DNA of 37,028 bases from Acidovorax sp. MR-S7 (GCF_000400995.2 NZ_DF238944.1:95967-132994), one strand, 5' to 3'; shown: positions 15,829 to 24,864, counted from the stretch's first letter. Program-made: numbers and translations. Notes: generated by a model not told the origin, from the sequence alone.

Positions 15829-16485
15829 ATGGACGGCCTGCACTGGTTGCGCCAGGGCGATGCGGTCACGCAAGGATCCGCGCTGCTGCTGCTGGCCATG
15901 TCGGTGGCGAGCTGGGTCGTCATCTTCTGGAAACTGCGCCTGATGTGGCGCGCGCGCGCGGATGTGCCGCGCGCCACGGCCGCGTTCTGGCAGGCGCCGT
16001 CGCTCGCCGCCGCGCTGGAGCGCCTGCCCGCGTTCGACCGCGCGGCGCTGGTGCTGCCGCTGGTGCAGGCTGCGGCGCGGGTCGCGCCGTCCGCCGCGGG
16101 CGCGCCGCTGGCCGGCCAGGGCAGCCTGGGCCAGCGCCTCACGCGCGAGCTGCGCGGCGCGCTGCACGGCGTGCTGGGCCACCTGCACTTCGGCCAGGTG
16201 CTGCTGGCCACCGTGGGCTCCACCGCGCCCTTCGTGGGCCTGCTGGGCACGGTGTGGGGCATCTACCATGCGCTCACGGCCATGGCCGGCGCGGGGCAGA
16301 TCACCATCGAGCGCGTGGCCGGCCCCGTGGGCGAGGCGCTCATCATGACCGCCGCCGGCCTCACGGTGGCGATTCCCGCCGTGCTGGCCTACAACTGGTT
16401 CGGCCGCGCCATCGGCCGCGTCGAGGCCGACCTGGAAGGCTTCGCGCGCGACCTGCGCGAGCTGCTCACCGACACGGCGGCTTGA
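15829..16485 (+). CDS. exbB: MotA/TolQ/ExbB-family proton channel protein
   Basis: A 218-residue inner membrane protein. One transmembrane segment lies near residues 18-38 (ALLLLAMSVASWVVIFW), then a cytoplasmic loop, then two segments in the conserved block (ATVGSTAPFVGLLGTVWGIYHAL, and GLTVAIPAVLAYNWF). This is the ExbB/TolQ pattern of a proton-driven motor subunit. The gene immediately follows dapB and precedes exbD by one base, so the pair should work together. No tonB, tolA or TonB-dependent receptor is nearby, so whether it energises TonB or another partner is not shown. ExbB is favoured over TolQ because pal/tolB genes are absent. Confidence 0.85.
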   Translation: MDGLHWLRQGDAVTQGSALLLLAMSVASWVVIFWKLRLMWRARADVPRATAAFWQAPSLAAALERLPAFDRAALVLPLVQAAARVAPSAAGAPLAGQGSLGQRLTRELRGALHGVLGHLHFGQVLLATVGSTAPFVGLLGTVWGIYHALTAMAGAGQITIERVAGPVGEALIMTAAGLTVAIPAVLAYNWFGRAIGRVEADLEGFARDLRELLTDTAA

Positions 16486-16486
16486 G

Positions 16487-16915
16487 ATGGCTTTCGGCCG
16501 CCTGGAACGCACCCCGGGCCCGCAGCCCATGAGCGAGATCAACGTCACGCCGCTGGTGGATGTGATGCTGGTGCTGGTCGTCATCTTCATCCTCACCGCG
16601 CCGCTGCTGGCCAGCAGCATCCGCCTGGAGCTGCCGCGCGCGCAGGGCGCGCAGCCCGGCGCCGCGCCGCAGGCCGTCACGGTGGCCGTGGACAAGGAAG
16701 GCCAGGCCTTCCTGGACGACGAGCCCCTGGCGCAGGACGCGCTGGCGCAGCGCCTGCTGGACATCGCCGCGCGCCAGCCCGACACCGAGGTGCAGCTGCG
16801 CGCCGACACCGCCGTGCCCTACGGCCGGGTGGTGGAGGTCATGGGCGCGGCCCAGGCCGCAGGGCTGTCGCGCATCGGCTTCGTGGCGGAGCCCAGGGTG
16901 CTACCAAAGAAATAG
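16487..16915 (+). CDS. exbD: ExbD/TolR-family biopolymer transport protein
   Basis: A 142-residue single-pass protein. The transmembrane helix EINVTPLVDVMLVLVVIFIL carries the proton-conducting Asp25. The C-terminal periplasmic domain (about residues 60-138) has the ExbD/TolR pattern VTVAVDKEGQAFLDDEPL and RADTAVPYGRVVEVMGAAQAAGLSRIGFV. It is the partner of the preceding exbB. Oddity: the last codons AAA-TAG are the first bases of a family-A repeat, so the repeat sets the C-terminus (LPKK). Confidence 0.88.
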   Translation: MAFGRLERTPGPQPMSEINVTPLVDVMLVLVVIFILTAPLLASSIRLELPRAQGAQPGAAPQAVTVAVDKEGQAFLDDEPLAQDALAQRLLDIAARQPDTEVQLRADTAVPYGRVVEVMGAAQAAGLSRIGFVAEPRVLPKK

Positions 16916-16953
16916 CTGCTTGCGCTTGCTGGTATTGCGCTGGAGGCCTTTTT
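16909..16953 (+). repeat. Family-A repeat after exbD (copy A3)
   Basis: The left arm ATAGCTGCTTGCGCTTG starts at 16912 and contains the exbD stop TAG (16913-16915). The right arm TTGCGCTGGAGGCCTTTTT ends at 16953. A further fragment CAAGCGCTGGC follows at 16959-16969. Confidence 0.75.
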
Positions 16954-17016
16954 GAATTCAAGCGCTGGCTGTGTGCTCGACCCACGATCAGGGCGAGGCG
17001 GACCCAGGCGGGCCTT

Positions 17017-17202
17017 TCAGGCCTGCGCCAGGCGCGGCACGGCGGCGTAGGGCAGCTGCGCGGGCGCAGCCGGGGCCGCCTCCTCGTTCAGGCGGAAGAT
17101 GGCGACGGCCTGCCGCAGGTGCTGGGCCTGGGCTTCGAGCGAGCCCGCCGCGGCGGCGGCCTGCTCGACCAGCGCTGCGTTCTGCTGCGTCACCTGGTCC
17201 AT
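17017..17202 (-). pseudogene. Remnant of a methyl-accepting chemotaxis protein (last 61 residues)
   Basis: MDQVTQQNAALVEQAAAAAG, then LEAQAQHLRQAVAIFRL, is the very C-terminal end of the MCP signalling domain followed by the short tail that closes such proteins. Everything upstream of the Met (receptor, HAMP, hairpin tip) is absent: in the same frame the preceding codons read SSET, unlike the usual ...TQMDQ. The fragment starts 25 bases downstream of the end of the GGDEF-EAL gene. It cannot act as a receptor and marks a deletion or rearrangement boundary at about 17202-17227. Confidence 0.75.
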
Positions 17203-17227
17203 CGTCTCTGAGGAACTGTTGCATTGC

Positions 17228-19366
17228 TTATCGAGCTTCCGATGGGAGGGGATGAAAGGGGAATGGGGCTGCGAGCCACGCTTCCAGCGCCTGCGGCGGC
17301 AGCGGCCGCGTGTAGAGGTAGCCTTGGTGCAGCGGACAGCCGTGCTCGGCCAGGAAGCTGCGCTGGGCCTCCGTTTCCACGCCTTCGGCCACCACCTTCA
17401 TGCCCAGGCTTGCGCCGATGTGCAGCATCGCGGAGGTGAGGGCGCGCGCCGGCGCGCTGTGGCTGATGTCCTGTACGAAGCTCTTGTCGATCTTGATCTC
17501 GCTGACGGGCAGGCGGTGCAGGGCTCCCAGGTTGGAGTAGCCCGTGCCGAAGTCGTCCAGCGACAGGCCGATGCCGTGCTCGCGCAGCGCGGCGATGGTG
17601 GCGAGCACGGCGGGTTCGGGTGCGAGCATCACGGTCTCGGTGATTTCGGCGAGCAGGTGCTCGGGCCGCAGCCCGTGCACGGCCAGCGTGTGCGAGAGCA
17701 TCGCGGGCAGGCCGGGGTCGCGGAAGCTCCCGGCCTGGAAGTTCACGGCCACGCGCGGCACGGGCACGCCGCGCGCGTGCCAGTCGGCGAGCTGGCGGCA
17801 GGCCTCGTCCAGCACCCAGCGCGTGAGCGCGCCGATGAGCCCGCATTCCTCGGCCAGCTCCACCACGCGCTGCGGCGCGATGGCGCCGAGCTGCGGGTGC
17901 TGCCAGCGCAGCAATGCCTCCACGCCGTGCAGCCGGCGCCCCTCGTGCGCATGCACCTGCGGCTGGTAGTGCAGCGCCAGCCCGCCGCCGCCGTGCAGCG
18001 CTGCGCGCAGGTCGGCTTCCAGCCGCGAGCGCTCCTGTGCCTGGGCGTTCATCTCGGCGCGGTAGAAGCGCAAGCGCCGCCCGCCTTCGGTCTTGGCCTG
18101 GTACATGGCGATGTCGGCGCAGCGCAGCAGGCCCTCGGCATCGCCGCCGTCCTCCGGGTAGATGGCGATGCCCACGCTGGCGCTCGGGTGCAGCGTGGCG
18201 CCTGCCACCTCGATCGGCTCGGTGATGGCGGCCAGCAGCCGCTCGGCCGCCTGCGTGGCCTGGTGCGCGCCGCACTGGGGCAGCACGAGCACGAATTCGT
18301 CGCCGCCCATGCGCGCGGCGACGTCGCCTGCACGCGCCGTGTCCTGCAGCCGCTGGGCCACCGCGCGCAGCAGTGCATCGCCGGCCGTGTGGCCCAGCGT
18401 GTCGTTGACCTGCTTGAAGCGGTCCAGGTCGATGAACAGCAGCGCCAGCGGCGTGCCGCCGCGCCGCGCCTCGTGCAGCCTGCGCTCGGCCTGCGTGCGC
18501 AGCATGCTGCGGTTGGCCAGGCCGGTGAGCGCGTCGTAGTAGGCCAGCTGGTGGATGTGGGCGCGCTCGCGCTCGCGCTGCAGCAGCAGGGCGCACAGGT
18601 GCAGGCCCACGTCCACCAGCCGCTCGTGCAGCGCGTCGGGGCCGCGCGGCTCGCGGTAGTAGAAGGCCAGCGTGCCGAGCACCGTGCCGTCGCGCGCCTT
18701 GACGGGGTTGGACCAGCAGGCCCGCAGGCCGTGGCCGGTAAAGGCCTGCCGCACGGGGTCCCAGCGCGGGTCGGACGCGATGTCGCACGAGAGCACGGGC
18801 AGGCCCGTGGCGGCCGCCGCGCCGCAGCAGCCGACCTCGGGGCCGATGGGCACGCCGTTGGTCAGGTCCACGATCTCCGGCGGCAGGCTGGGGGCGGCGA
18901 GCACGCCCAGGCAGCCACCGGTGTCCACCTCCAGCAGCGTGGCCGTGACCTCGGGTGCGATGCGCTCGACCTCGCGGCACAGCAGCATGGCCGTGTCGCG
19001 CAGCGGCGCGCCGTGCGCCATCGCGTCCAGCACCTTGTGCTGGAGCACCTCGTGCATCTTGGTGTGCGTGATGTCGGTGAGCACGAACACGATGTGCTCG
19101 AGCCCGTGGGCGCCGAGCACCGGGTTCATCATGACCGAGGCCCACAGCGGCCGCCCGTCGTCCGCGTAGAGCAGCACCTGGGCCTGCATCTCCTGCCCCG
19201 TCCCGGCGCAGCCGCGCAGGGCGCCGATGGTGTGCAGGTCGGTGTGCGGCCCGCAGACCAGCTCCGAGGGCAGCTGCCCGAGCGCCTGCGCGCTGGTGTA
19301 GCCCAGCAGCCGCGTGAAGCCCGCGTTCACATAGGTGATGCGCCGGTCGGCGCCGGTCACGACCAT
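17228..19366 (-). CDS. PAS-GAF-GGDEF-EAL protein (DosP-like), separated from its first PAS domain
   Basis: A 712-residue c-di-GMP signalling module. Domains in order: PAS (about 1-107), GAF (about 108-268), GGDEF (about 280-440), EAL (about 455-700). GGDEF is intact (ARMGGDEFVLVLP) and an RxxD inhibitory site (RAGD) lies five residues before it. EAL residues are present: GVEALLRW, VNFQAG, ITET, LDDFGTGYS, IKIDKSF, AEGVET and HQGY. It could thus both make and degrade c-di-GMP, as E. coli DosP-type proteins suggest. The ATG at 19366 lacks a ribosome-binding site and exists only because a frameshift near 19370-19395 cuts off the upstream PAS domain encoded to 19799; the original gene was probably 17228-19799. 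Whether this part is translated alone is unknown. Confidence 0.75.
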   Translation of the reverse strand: MVVTGADRRITYVNAGFTRLLGYTSAQALGQLPSELVCGPHTDLHTIGALRGCAGTGQEMQAQVLLYADDGRPLWASVMMNPVLGAHGLEHIVFVLTDITHTKMHEVLQHKVLDAMAHGAPLRDTAMLLCREVERIAPEVTATLLEVDTGGCLGVLAAPSLPPEIVDLTNGVPIGPEVGCCGAAAATGLPVLSCDIASDPRWDPVRQAFTGHGLRACWSNPVKARDGTVLGTLAFYYREPRGPDALHERLVDVGLHLCALLLQRERERAHIHQLAYYDALTGLANRSMLRTQAERRLHEARRGGTPLALLFIDLDRFKQVNDTLGHTAGDALLRAVAQRLQDTARAGDVAARMGGDEFVLVLPQCGAHQATQAAERLLAAITEPIEVAGATLHPSASVGIAIYPEDGGDAEGLLRCADIAMYQAKTEGGRRLRFYRAEMNAQAQERSRLEADLRAALHGGGGLALHYQPQVHAHEGRRLHGVEALLRWQHPQLGAIAPQRVVELAEECGLIGALTRWVLDEACRQLADWHARGVPVPRVAVNFQAGSFRDPGLPAMLSHTLAVHGLRPEHLLAEITETVMLAPEPAVLATIAALREHGIGLSLDDFGTGYSNLGALHRLPVSEIKIDKSFVQDISHSAPARALTSAMLHIGASLGMKVVAEGVETEAQRSFLAEHGCPLHQGYLYTRPLPPQALEAWLAAPFPFHPLPSEAR

Positions 19367-19799
19367 CGCGCTGCTGCTGTGCGCGCTGGGCGGTCACGTC
19401 CTTGAGGAAGGCGGTGTAGAGCACGCGCGGGCCGATCACCACGCGCGAGATCGACATCGACGCCCACAGCCGCGTGCCGTCGCGGCGCTCCACCGGCACC
19501 TCGCGCGAGGTGCCCACGATGCGGTTGACGCCCGTGGCGCGGTTGGCGTTCACATAGCCGTCGTGCGCGGCACGGATGCCGCGCGGCACCAGCATGTCCA
19601 CGTTGTGCCCCAGCACCTCGACGCGCGGCCAGCCCCACAGGGCCTCGGCCGCCGCGTTGAACAGCACCACGCGGTTGTGCTCGTCGATGACGACCACGGC
19701 GTCGATGGCCTGCTCCAGCGTCTGCACCAGCAACTGCTCGTGCAGCTCCCCTTCTGCGGAGGCAGAGCCTGGGTGGAGGGGCGGGAGTGAGTCGGTCAT
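19367..19799 (-). pseudogene. Severed N-terminal PAS domain of the DosP-like gene, probable haem PAS
   Basis: Starting at ATG 19799 (MTDSLPPLHP), about 140 residues encode a PAS domain that ends in LYTAFLKDVTAQRA; the frame then leaves the coding path. The segment LVPRGIRAAHDGY places His79 where E. coli DosP has haem ligand His77 and FixL has its proximal His. Arg99 in GTSREV matches DosP Arg97/FixL Arg220, while DosP Met95 is replaced by Thr97. This suggests an oxygen-binding haem PAS of FixL-like ligation. Related proteins, as recalled, have about 20 linker residues between this domain and the second PAS; here the linker is missing, consistent with a deletion not divisible by three next to a CAGCAGCAG run. 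Confidence 0.65.
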
Positions 19800-19973
19800 G
19801 GGTAACGTCTAGTTACGTGATTATTGATCGCATTTGCTACCAACGTTGGAAATCACTAGTCTCGATTGACAGTGATTAACATTCCGATATGGCGCAATCG
19901 TGTCATTCAATGGAATCATTTGCTACTTGTTATTGAGAGCAATTGATGAGTATCAGCATGCTACCTTGCTCCG
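19800..19973. promoter_or_regulatory. AT-rich divergent control region with repeated operator-like motifs
   Basis: This 174-base gap between the PAS gene and the S24-like regulator is clearly AT-richer than its surroundings. It holds the inverted repeats GTAAC/GTTAC (19802-19816), the palindrome CCAACGTTGG (19840-19849) and AATCACT/AGTGATT (19851-19857 and 19871-19877), and the direct repeat CATTTGCTAC (19831-19840 and 19917-19926). TTGACA at 19866-19871 with TATGGC at 19888-19893 could be a rightward promoter. The dyads are good candidates for binding by the adjacent repressor. Confidence 0.5.
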
Positions 19974-20669
19974 ATGGACGAGAGTCAGATTCAGGAGCTG
20001 CGCCGCACCCGTCTGGCCGATGCCGTGAGGAAGGTGAGCGGCGGCAACGTGACGGCATTCGGCAGGCTGCTGGGCTACGGCGGCGGCGCGTTCGTGCGCC
20101 AGATGCTGCTGGGCAACCGGGCCGTGTCGGACAAGACGGTCAGGCGCATCGAGGCCATGCGCGGCATGCACGCGTGGTTTTCACAGGCGGCCGCGTCGCA
20201 GAGCGCGCGCGAGGCCATGGCGGCCTTCGACTTTGAGACGGGGCCGCTGGTGTACGAGCTGTTCCCGGTCGAGCTGCGCGTGAGCCCCGGCACGGAGGGC
20301 TACACCGTCTGCCCCGACGAGACGGACGAGGACGCGCCCCTGTCCCTGCACAAGCACTGGCTGGCGCGGCGCGGCTATGCGCCCGGCCAGCTGCTGGCGC
20401 TGCGCGTCAAGAACCCCGGCATGGAACCGTCGCTGTGCGTGGGCGACATGTTCGTCATCAACACCGCCGATGTCACGCTGCGCGAGGGGCGGGTGTTCGC
20501 CGTCAACTTCTACGGCGAGCTGCTGGTGCGCCGCGCGCAGCGCGACGGCGACGGCTGGTGGCTCGTGGCGGACAACCCCGACCAGGCGCGCTTCCCGCGC
20601 AAGGCCTGCTCGGGGCCGGGCTGCGTTCCGCTGGGGCGGCTGGTCTTCAAGCAGAGCGAGAGCATCTGA
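19974..20669 (+). CDS. HTH / S24 (LexA-CI-like) transcriptional regulator, protease site degenerate
   Basis: A 231-residue regulator. Residues about 10-62 form a Cro/CI-like helix-turn-helix (VTAFGRLLGYGGGAFVRQMLLGNRAVSDKTVRRIE). Residues about 125-225 form an S24/LexA-type C-terminal domain (GYAPGQLLALRV, MEPSLCVGDMFVINTADVTLREGRVFAVNF, WWLVADNPDQARFPRK). The catalytic Ser of the S-M-x-P motif is Gly149 (NPGMEPS) and the catalytic Lys in the L-x-V-K-R segment is Arg186 or Arg187 (LLVRRA), so self-cleavage looks impossible. It may instead dimerise or bind a ligand. It is divergent from the DosP-like gene and is the natural candidate to regulate it and itself. Confidence 0.75.
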   Translation: MDESQIQELRRTRLADAVRKVSGGNVTAFGRLLGYGGGAFVRQMLLGNRAVSDKTVRRIEAMRGMHAWFSQAAASQSAREAMAAFDFETGPLVYELFPVELRVSPGTEGYTVCPDETDEDAPLSLHKHWLARRGYAPGQLLALRVKNPGMEPSLCVGDMFVINTADVTLREGRVFAVNFYGELLVRRAQRDGDGWWLVADNPDQARFPRKACSGPGCVPLGRLVFKQSESI

Positions 20670-20676
20670 ATTCCTG

Positions 20677-20766
20677 AAAAAGGAGCTGCTTGCGCTTTGC
20701 TTTCAAGGGTTTCACGATACTTCGTATCTGAAACTCAGGGTAGACAAGCACAACCAGCTCCTATTT
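20677..20766. repeat. Two inverted half units of family A flanking a hairpin (copy A4)
   Basis: GGAGCTGCTTGCGCTTTGC (20682-20700, plus) and AAATAGGAGCTGGTTGTGC (minus, 20748-20766) face each other. Between them GTTTCA-c-GATAC pairs with GTATCTGAAAC around TTC (20709-20734), an 11-bp stem with one bulged C. The outer AAATAG supplies the stop codon of the mechanosensitive channel gene. The hairpin lies between convergent genes and has no T run on either side. Confidence 0.6.
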
Positions 20767-22008
20767 CTGAAGCGCCAGCCGCAGGTCCCCGCCCGTGGGG
20801 CTCTGGTACAGCCGCAGGCCGAATTCCGGCAGCACGGCGATCAGGTGGTCGAAGATGTCGCCCTGGATGGCTTCGTATTCCACCCAGGCGGTGGTGGCGG
20901 TGAAGCAGTACAGCTCCAGCGGCACGCCCTCGGCCGTGGGCTCCAGCGTGCGCACGATGAGCAGCATGTCCTGGTGGATGCGCGGGTGCGCGCGCAGGTA
21001 GGCCTGCACGTAGGCGCGGAAGGTGCCGATGTTGGTCAGCCGCCGCAGGTTGGCGGGCTGCGCCACGGCGTGCTCGCCCAGGCGCTCGCGCACGGCCTCG
21101 TTCGATGACTGCACGTCGCGCCGCTTGTCCTCCAGGTACGGGCGCAGCAGGGCGATGCGCGACAGGCGCTCGATCTCCTCGTCCGCCAGGAAGCGCACCG
21201 CGTTCGTGTCCAGCCGCAGCGCGCGGCGGATGCGCCGCCCGCCGGAGCTGAACATGCCGCGCCAGTTCTTGAAGCTCTCGCTCATCAGCCGCCAGGTGGG
21301 GATGGTGGTGATGGTCTTGTCCCAGTTCTGCACCTTCACGGTGTGCAGCGCGATGTCCACCACGAAGCCGTCGGCGCCCACCTGGGGCATCTCGATCCAG
21401 TCGCCCACGCGCAGCATGTCGTTCGAGGAGAGCTGCACGCCCGCGGTGAACGAGAGGATGGTGTCCTTGAACACCAGCATCAGCACGGCCGACATGGCGC
21501 CCAGGCCCGACAGCAGGATCAGCGGCGAGCGGTCCACCAGCGCCGCCACGACGGCGATCGCGCCCACCAGGACCAGCAGCAGCTTGCCCAGCTGCACGTA
21601 GCTCTTGATGGAGCGCGTGGACGTGGGCGCGCCTTCGGGCGCGCGCTCGTGCTCGTGCAGCACGGCGTCCAGCAGCGCCGTCAGCGCGCGCACCAGCTGC
21701 AGCACCGTGACCGCCACGGCCACGTTGCGCACCACCGCCATGGCGGCCGGGTGCAGGTGCGGCACGGCGGCGATGCCTGCCTGCACCACCAGCGAGGGCG
21801 CCACGTGCGCCAGGCGCCGCAGCACCTTGTCGTGCCAGACCACGCGCGCCCAGCGCACGCCCATGCGCTCGCGGATGCGCGGCACCGTGTGCAGCAGCAC
21901 GTACTGCGCCACGGCCTGCGCGCACCCGGCCAGCACCAGCAGGGCGGCCAGGCCGATGGCGGCCTGCATCCAGGGGTCGAACGAATCCAGCAGCGTGAGG
22001 GCGGGCAC
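20761..22008 (-). CDS. ybdG: MscS-family mechanosensitive channel, YbdG type
   Basis: A 415-residue membrane protein, the same length as E. coli YbdG as recalled and similar along its whole length: [23 protein letters not shown] (pore-lining helix), [83 protein letters not shown] and [25 protein letters not shown]. Several hydrophobic segments lie in residues 10-170. YbdG gives weak mechanosensitive activity under osmotic stress. The start is a GTG at 22008 with AAGGAG ten bases before it. The stop TAG is part of a family-A half unit. It is divergent from leuS. Confidence 0.85.
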   Translation of the reverse strand: MPALTLLDSFDPWMQAAIGLAALLVLAGCAQAVAQYVLLHTVPRIRERMGVRWARVVWHDKVLRRLAHVAPSLVVQAGIAAVPHLHPAAMAVVRNVAVAVTVLQLVRALTALLDAVLHEHERAPEGAPTSTRSIKSYVQLGKLLLVLVGAIAVVAALVDRSPLILLSGLGAMSAVLMLVFKDTILSFTAGVQLSSNDMLRVGDWIEMPQVGADGFVVDIALHTVKVQNWDKTITTIPTWRLMSESFKNWRGMFSSGGRRIRRALRLDTNAVRFLADEEIERLSRIALLRPYLEDKRRDVQSSNEAVRERLGEHAVAQPANLRRLTNIGTFRAYVQAYLRAHPRIHQDMLLIVRTLEPTAEGVPLELYCFTATTAWVEYEAIQGDIFDHLIAVLPEFGLRLYQSPTGGDLRLALQK

Positions 22009-22158
22009 GTGAAGAAATCTCCTTGCAAAGGGAAAGCGGGCCGGCCCATGCGGCGGGCCGGCAGTGCAGAGGGTGGGGGGGATGAACGCCTAGAATCCGG
22101 CGTAGCCGCCGATTGTGACCACCGCGTCCCGGCACGGTTCCCTAGATTCCCAGCTTCC
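22009..22158. promoter_or_regulatory. leuS / mechanosensitive channel divergent region
   Basis: TAGAAT at 22091-22096 is a candidate -10 for leuS, giving a leader of about 55 bases. GCCGGCCC (22040-22047) and GGGCCGGC (22055-22062) form a strong hairpin upstream of it that could end transcripts arriving from either side or bind a protein. No T-box features (specifier loop, antiterminator) are recognisable. Confidence 0.35.
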
Positions 22159-24864
22159 ATGCAAGACAAATACAACCACACCGAGGTGGAGCGCGCCGCG
22201 CATGCCCACTGGACCGCCCTGGACGCCTACCGCGTCACAGAGGACGCGGCCCGGCCGAAGTTCTACGCCTGCTCCATGCTGCCCTACCCCAGCGGCAAGC
22301 TGCACATGGGCCACGTGCGCAACTACACCATCAACGACATGCTCACGCGCCAGCTGCGCATGAAGGGCTACAACGTCCTGATGCCCATGGGCTGGGACGC
22401 CTTCGGCCTGCCGGCCGAGAACGCGGCGCTCAAGAACAAGGTGCCGCCCGCGCAGTGGACCTACGACAACATCGCCTACATGAAGCAGCAGATGCAGGCG
22501 ATGGGCCTGGCCATCGACTGGAGCCGCGAGGTCGCCACCTGCGACCCCGACTACTACCGGTGGAACCAGTGGCTGTTCCTGAAGATGCTGGACAAGGGCA
22601 TCGCCTACCGCAAGACCCAGGTGGTGAACTGGGACCCGGTGGACCAGACGGTGCTCGCCAACGAGCAGGTCATCGACGGCAAGGGCTGGCGCACCGGCGC
22701 GCCGGTGGAAAAGCGCGAGATCCCCGGCTACTACCTCAAGATCACCGACTACGCGCAGGAGCTGCTGGACCACGTGCAGGTCGGCGGCGAGAAGGCGACG
22801 CTCAACGGCTGGCCCGACAAGGTGCGGCTGATGCAGGAGAACTGGATCGGCAAGTCCAGCGGCGTGCGCTTCGCGTTCACGCACGGCATCCAAGGCGCCG
22901 ACGGCCAGTTGATCCAGGACGGGAAGATGTACGTCTTCACCACGCGCGCCGACACCATCATGGGCGTCACCTTCTGCGCCGTGGCGCCCGAGCACCCGCT
23001 GGCCCAGCACGCGGCGGCCGGTAACCCGCAGCTCGCCGCCTTCATCGAGGAATGCAAGAAGGGCGGCACCACCGAGGCCGAGCTGGCCGTGAAGGAAAAG
23101 GAGGGCATGAAAACCGGCCTTTCCGTCACGCACCCGATCACGGGCGAGCCGGTGGAGGTGTGGGTGGGCAACTACGTGCTCATGAGCTACGGCGACGGCG
23201 CCGTGATGGGCGTGCCCGCGCACGACGAGCGCGACTTCGCATTCGCGCTCAAGTACGGCATCGAGATCAAGCAGGTGGTGCTGGTCGATGGCGAAACCTT
23301 CGACTACCACCACTGGCAGGACTGGTACGGCGACAAGGAACGCGGCGTCACTATCAACTCCGACAACTTCAGCGGCATGGGCTACCAGGAGGCCGTGGCC
23401 GCCGTGGCTCACGCGCTCCATGAAAAGGGCCTGGGCGAGCTCAAGACCACCTGGCGCCTGCGCGACTGGGGCATCAGCCGCCAGCGCTACTGGGGCACGC
23501 CGATCCCCATCATCCACTGCGAAGCCTGCGGCCCGCAGCCCGTGCCGGAAAAGGACCTGCCCGTGGTGCTGCCGCAGGACCTGGTGCCCGACGGCTCGGG
23601 CAACCCGCTCGTGAAAAGCGAGGCCTTTCATGCCGGCGTGGTCTGCCCCTGCTGCGGCAAGAGCGCGCGCCGCGAGACGGACACGATGGACACCTTCGTG
23701 GACAGCTCGTGGTACTTCATGCGCTACTGCGACGCGAAGAACGCCGAGCAGATGGTGGCCGGCGGCGCCGACTACTGGATGCCGATGGACCAGTACATCG
23801 GCGGTATCGAGCATGCCATCCTGCACCTGCTGTACGCGCGCTTCTGGACCAAGGTGATGCGCGACCTGGGCCTCGTCAAGGTCGATGAGCCTTTCACCAA
23901 GCTGCTCACGCAGGGCATGGTGCTCAACCACATCTACAGCCGCCGCACCGCCAAGGGCGGCAAGGACTACTTCTGGCCGCACGACGTGGAGCACGTGTTC
24001 GACGACGCGGGCAAGATCATCGGCGCCAAGCTGAAGAACCCGGCCGAGAGCGGCGACGGCCTGCTGCCCGTGGGCACGCCCATCGACTACGAGGGCGTGG
24101 GCACCATGTCCAAGTCCAAGAACAACGGCGTCGACCCGCAGCACCTGATCGAGAAGTACGGCGCCGACACCGCGCGCCTGTACACCATGTTCACCGCCCC
24201 GCCCGAGCTGACGCTGGAGTGGAACGACGCGGCCGTGGAAGGCAGCTACCGCTTCCTGCGCCGCGTGTGGAACTTTGGCGTGAAGCTGTCTGCTATCGAT
24301 AAGGAAGCGGCCAGCGCTAGCGTGGCAGGCGCTGGCAGCCTGAAAGACGTGCAATTCGGCAAGGCCGCGAAGGCCCTGCGCCTGGAGATTCACACCGTGC
24401 TCAAGCAGGTGGACTACGACTACCAGCGCATGCAGTACAACACCGTGGTCTCGGGCGCGATGAAGATGATCAACGCGCTGGAAGACTTCAAGGCCATGGA
24501 GGACGCGGGCGCGCAGGTCGCGCTCATCGAGGGCTTCGGCATCCTGCTGCGCGTGCTCTACCCGGCCACGCCGCACATCACGCATGCGCTGTGGCGCGAG
24601 CTGGGCTACGCGGGCACGCTGGGAGAGCTGCTCGACGCGCCCTGGCCGCAGGTCGATCCGTCCGCGCTGGAGCAGGACGAGCTGGAGCTGGTGCTGCAGG
24701 TCAACGGCAAGCTGCGCGGCGCGATCCGCGTGCCCGCCACGGCCGACAAGGCCGCCATCGAGCAGGCCGCCGTCGCCAGCGAGGACTTCCAGAAATTCGC
24801 CGAAGGCAAGACGCCCAAGAAGGTGATCGTCGTGCCGGGCCGTTTGGTCAACGTGGTGGTGTGA
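22159..24864 (+). CDS. leuS: Leucyl-tRNA synthetase
   Basis: A 901-residue class I synthetase that charges tRNA-Leu. The HIGH motif is HMGH at residues 49-52 ([15 protein letters not shown]). The editing domain is present with [25 protein letters not shown]. The zinc-like module [16 protein letters not shown] is intact, and the KMSKS loop reads TMSKS at 649-653. The start [11 protein letters not shown] at 22159 matches the family N-terminus. The stop overlaps the lptE start by one base (TGATG). A family-A repeat lies in frame in the linker after the catalytic domain ([20 protein letters not shown]), where the protein appears about nine residues longer than E. coli LeuRS as recalled. Confidence 0.96.
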   Translation: MQDKYNHTEVERAAHAHWTALDAYRVTEDAARPKFYACSMLPYPSGKLHMGHVRNYTINDMLTRQLRMKGYNVLMPMGWDAFGLPAENAALKNKVPPAQWTYDNIAYMKQQMQAMGLAIDWSREVATCDPDYYRWNQWLFLKMLDKGIAYRKTQVVNWDPVDQTVLANEQVIDGKGWRTGAPVEKREIPGYYLKITDYAQELLDHVQVGGEKATLNGWPDKVRLMQENWIGKSSGVRFAFTHGIQGADGQLIQDGKMYVFTTRADTIMGVTFCAVAPEHPLAQHAAAGNPQLAAFIEECKKGGTTEAELAVKEKEGMKTGLSVTHPITGEPVEVWVGNYVLMSYGDGAVMGVPAHDERDFAFALKYGIEIKQVVLVDGETFDYHHWQDWYGDKERGVTINSDNFSGMGYQEAVAAVAHALHEKGLGELKTTWRLRDWGISRQRYWGTPIPIIHCEACGPQPVPEKDLPVVLPQDLVPDGSGNPLVKSEAFHAGVVCPCCGKSARRETDTMDTFVDSSWYFMRYCDAKNAEQMVAGGADYWMPMDQYIGGIEHAILHLLYARFWTKVMRDLGLVKVDEPFTKLLTQGMVLNHIYSRRTAKGGKDYFWPHDVEHVFDDAGKIIGAKLKNPAESGDGLLPVGTPIDYEGVGTMSKSKNNGVDPQHLIEKYGADTARLYTMFTAPPELTLEWNDAAVEGSYRFLRRVWNFGVKLSAIDKEAASASVAGAGSLKDVQFGKAAKALRLEIHTVLKQVDYDYQRMQYNTVVSGAMKMINALEDFKAMEDAGAQVALIEGFGILLRVLYPATPHITHALWRELGYAGTLGELLDAPWPQVDPSALEQDELELVLQVNGKLRGAIRVPATADKAAIEQAAVASEDFQKFAEGKTPKKVIVVPGRLVNVVV
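24288..24344 (+). repeat. Family-A repeat inside leuS (copy A5)
   Basis: TGCTATCGAT, then GGAAGCGGCCAGCGCTAG and CAGGCGCTGGCAGCCTG, align with copy A1 (TGCTACGGAT, CAGCTGCCAGCG, CAAGCGCTGGAGGCAG). It is the most diverged full copy and is read in sense by leuS. Confidence 0.6.

Noticed and set aside
22009-22158. T-box or leader-peptide attenuator for leuS
   Set aside because: No Leu-codon run, specifier loop or antiterminator; only a GC-rich hairpin upstream of the probable promoter.
22090-24585. An 831-codon open frame on the minus strand opposite leuS
   Set aside because: Its composition (His, Val, Gly, Ala, Arg rich) is that of an antisense shadow of a high-GC gene, and leuS is unambiguous.
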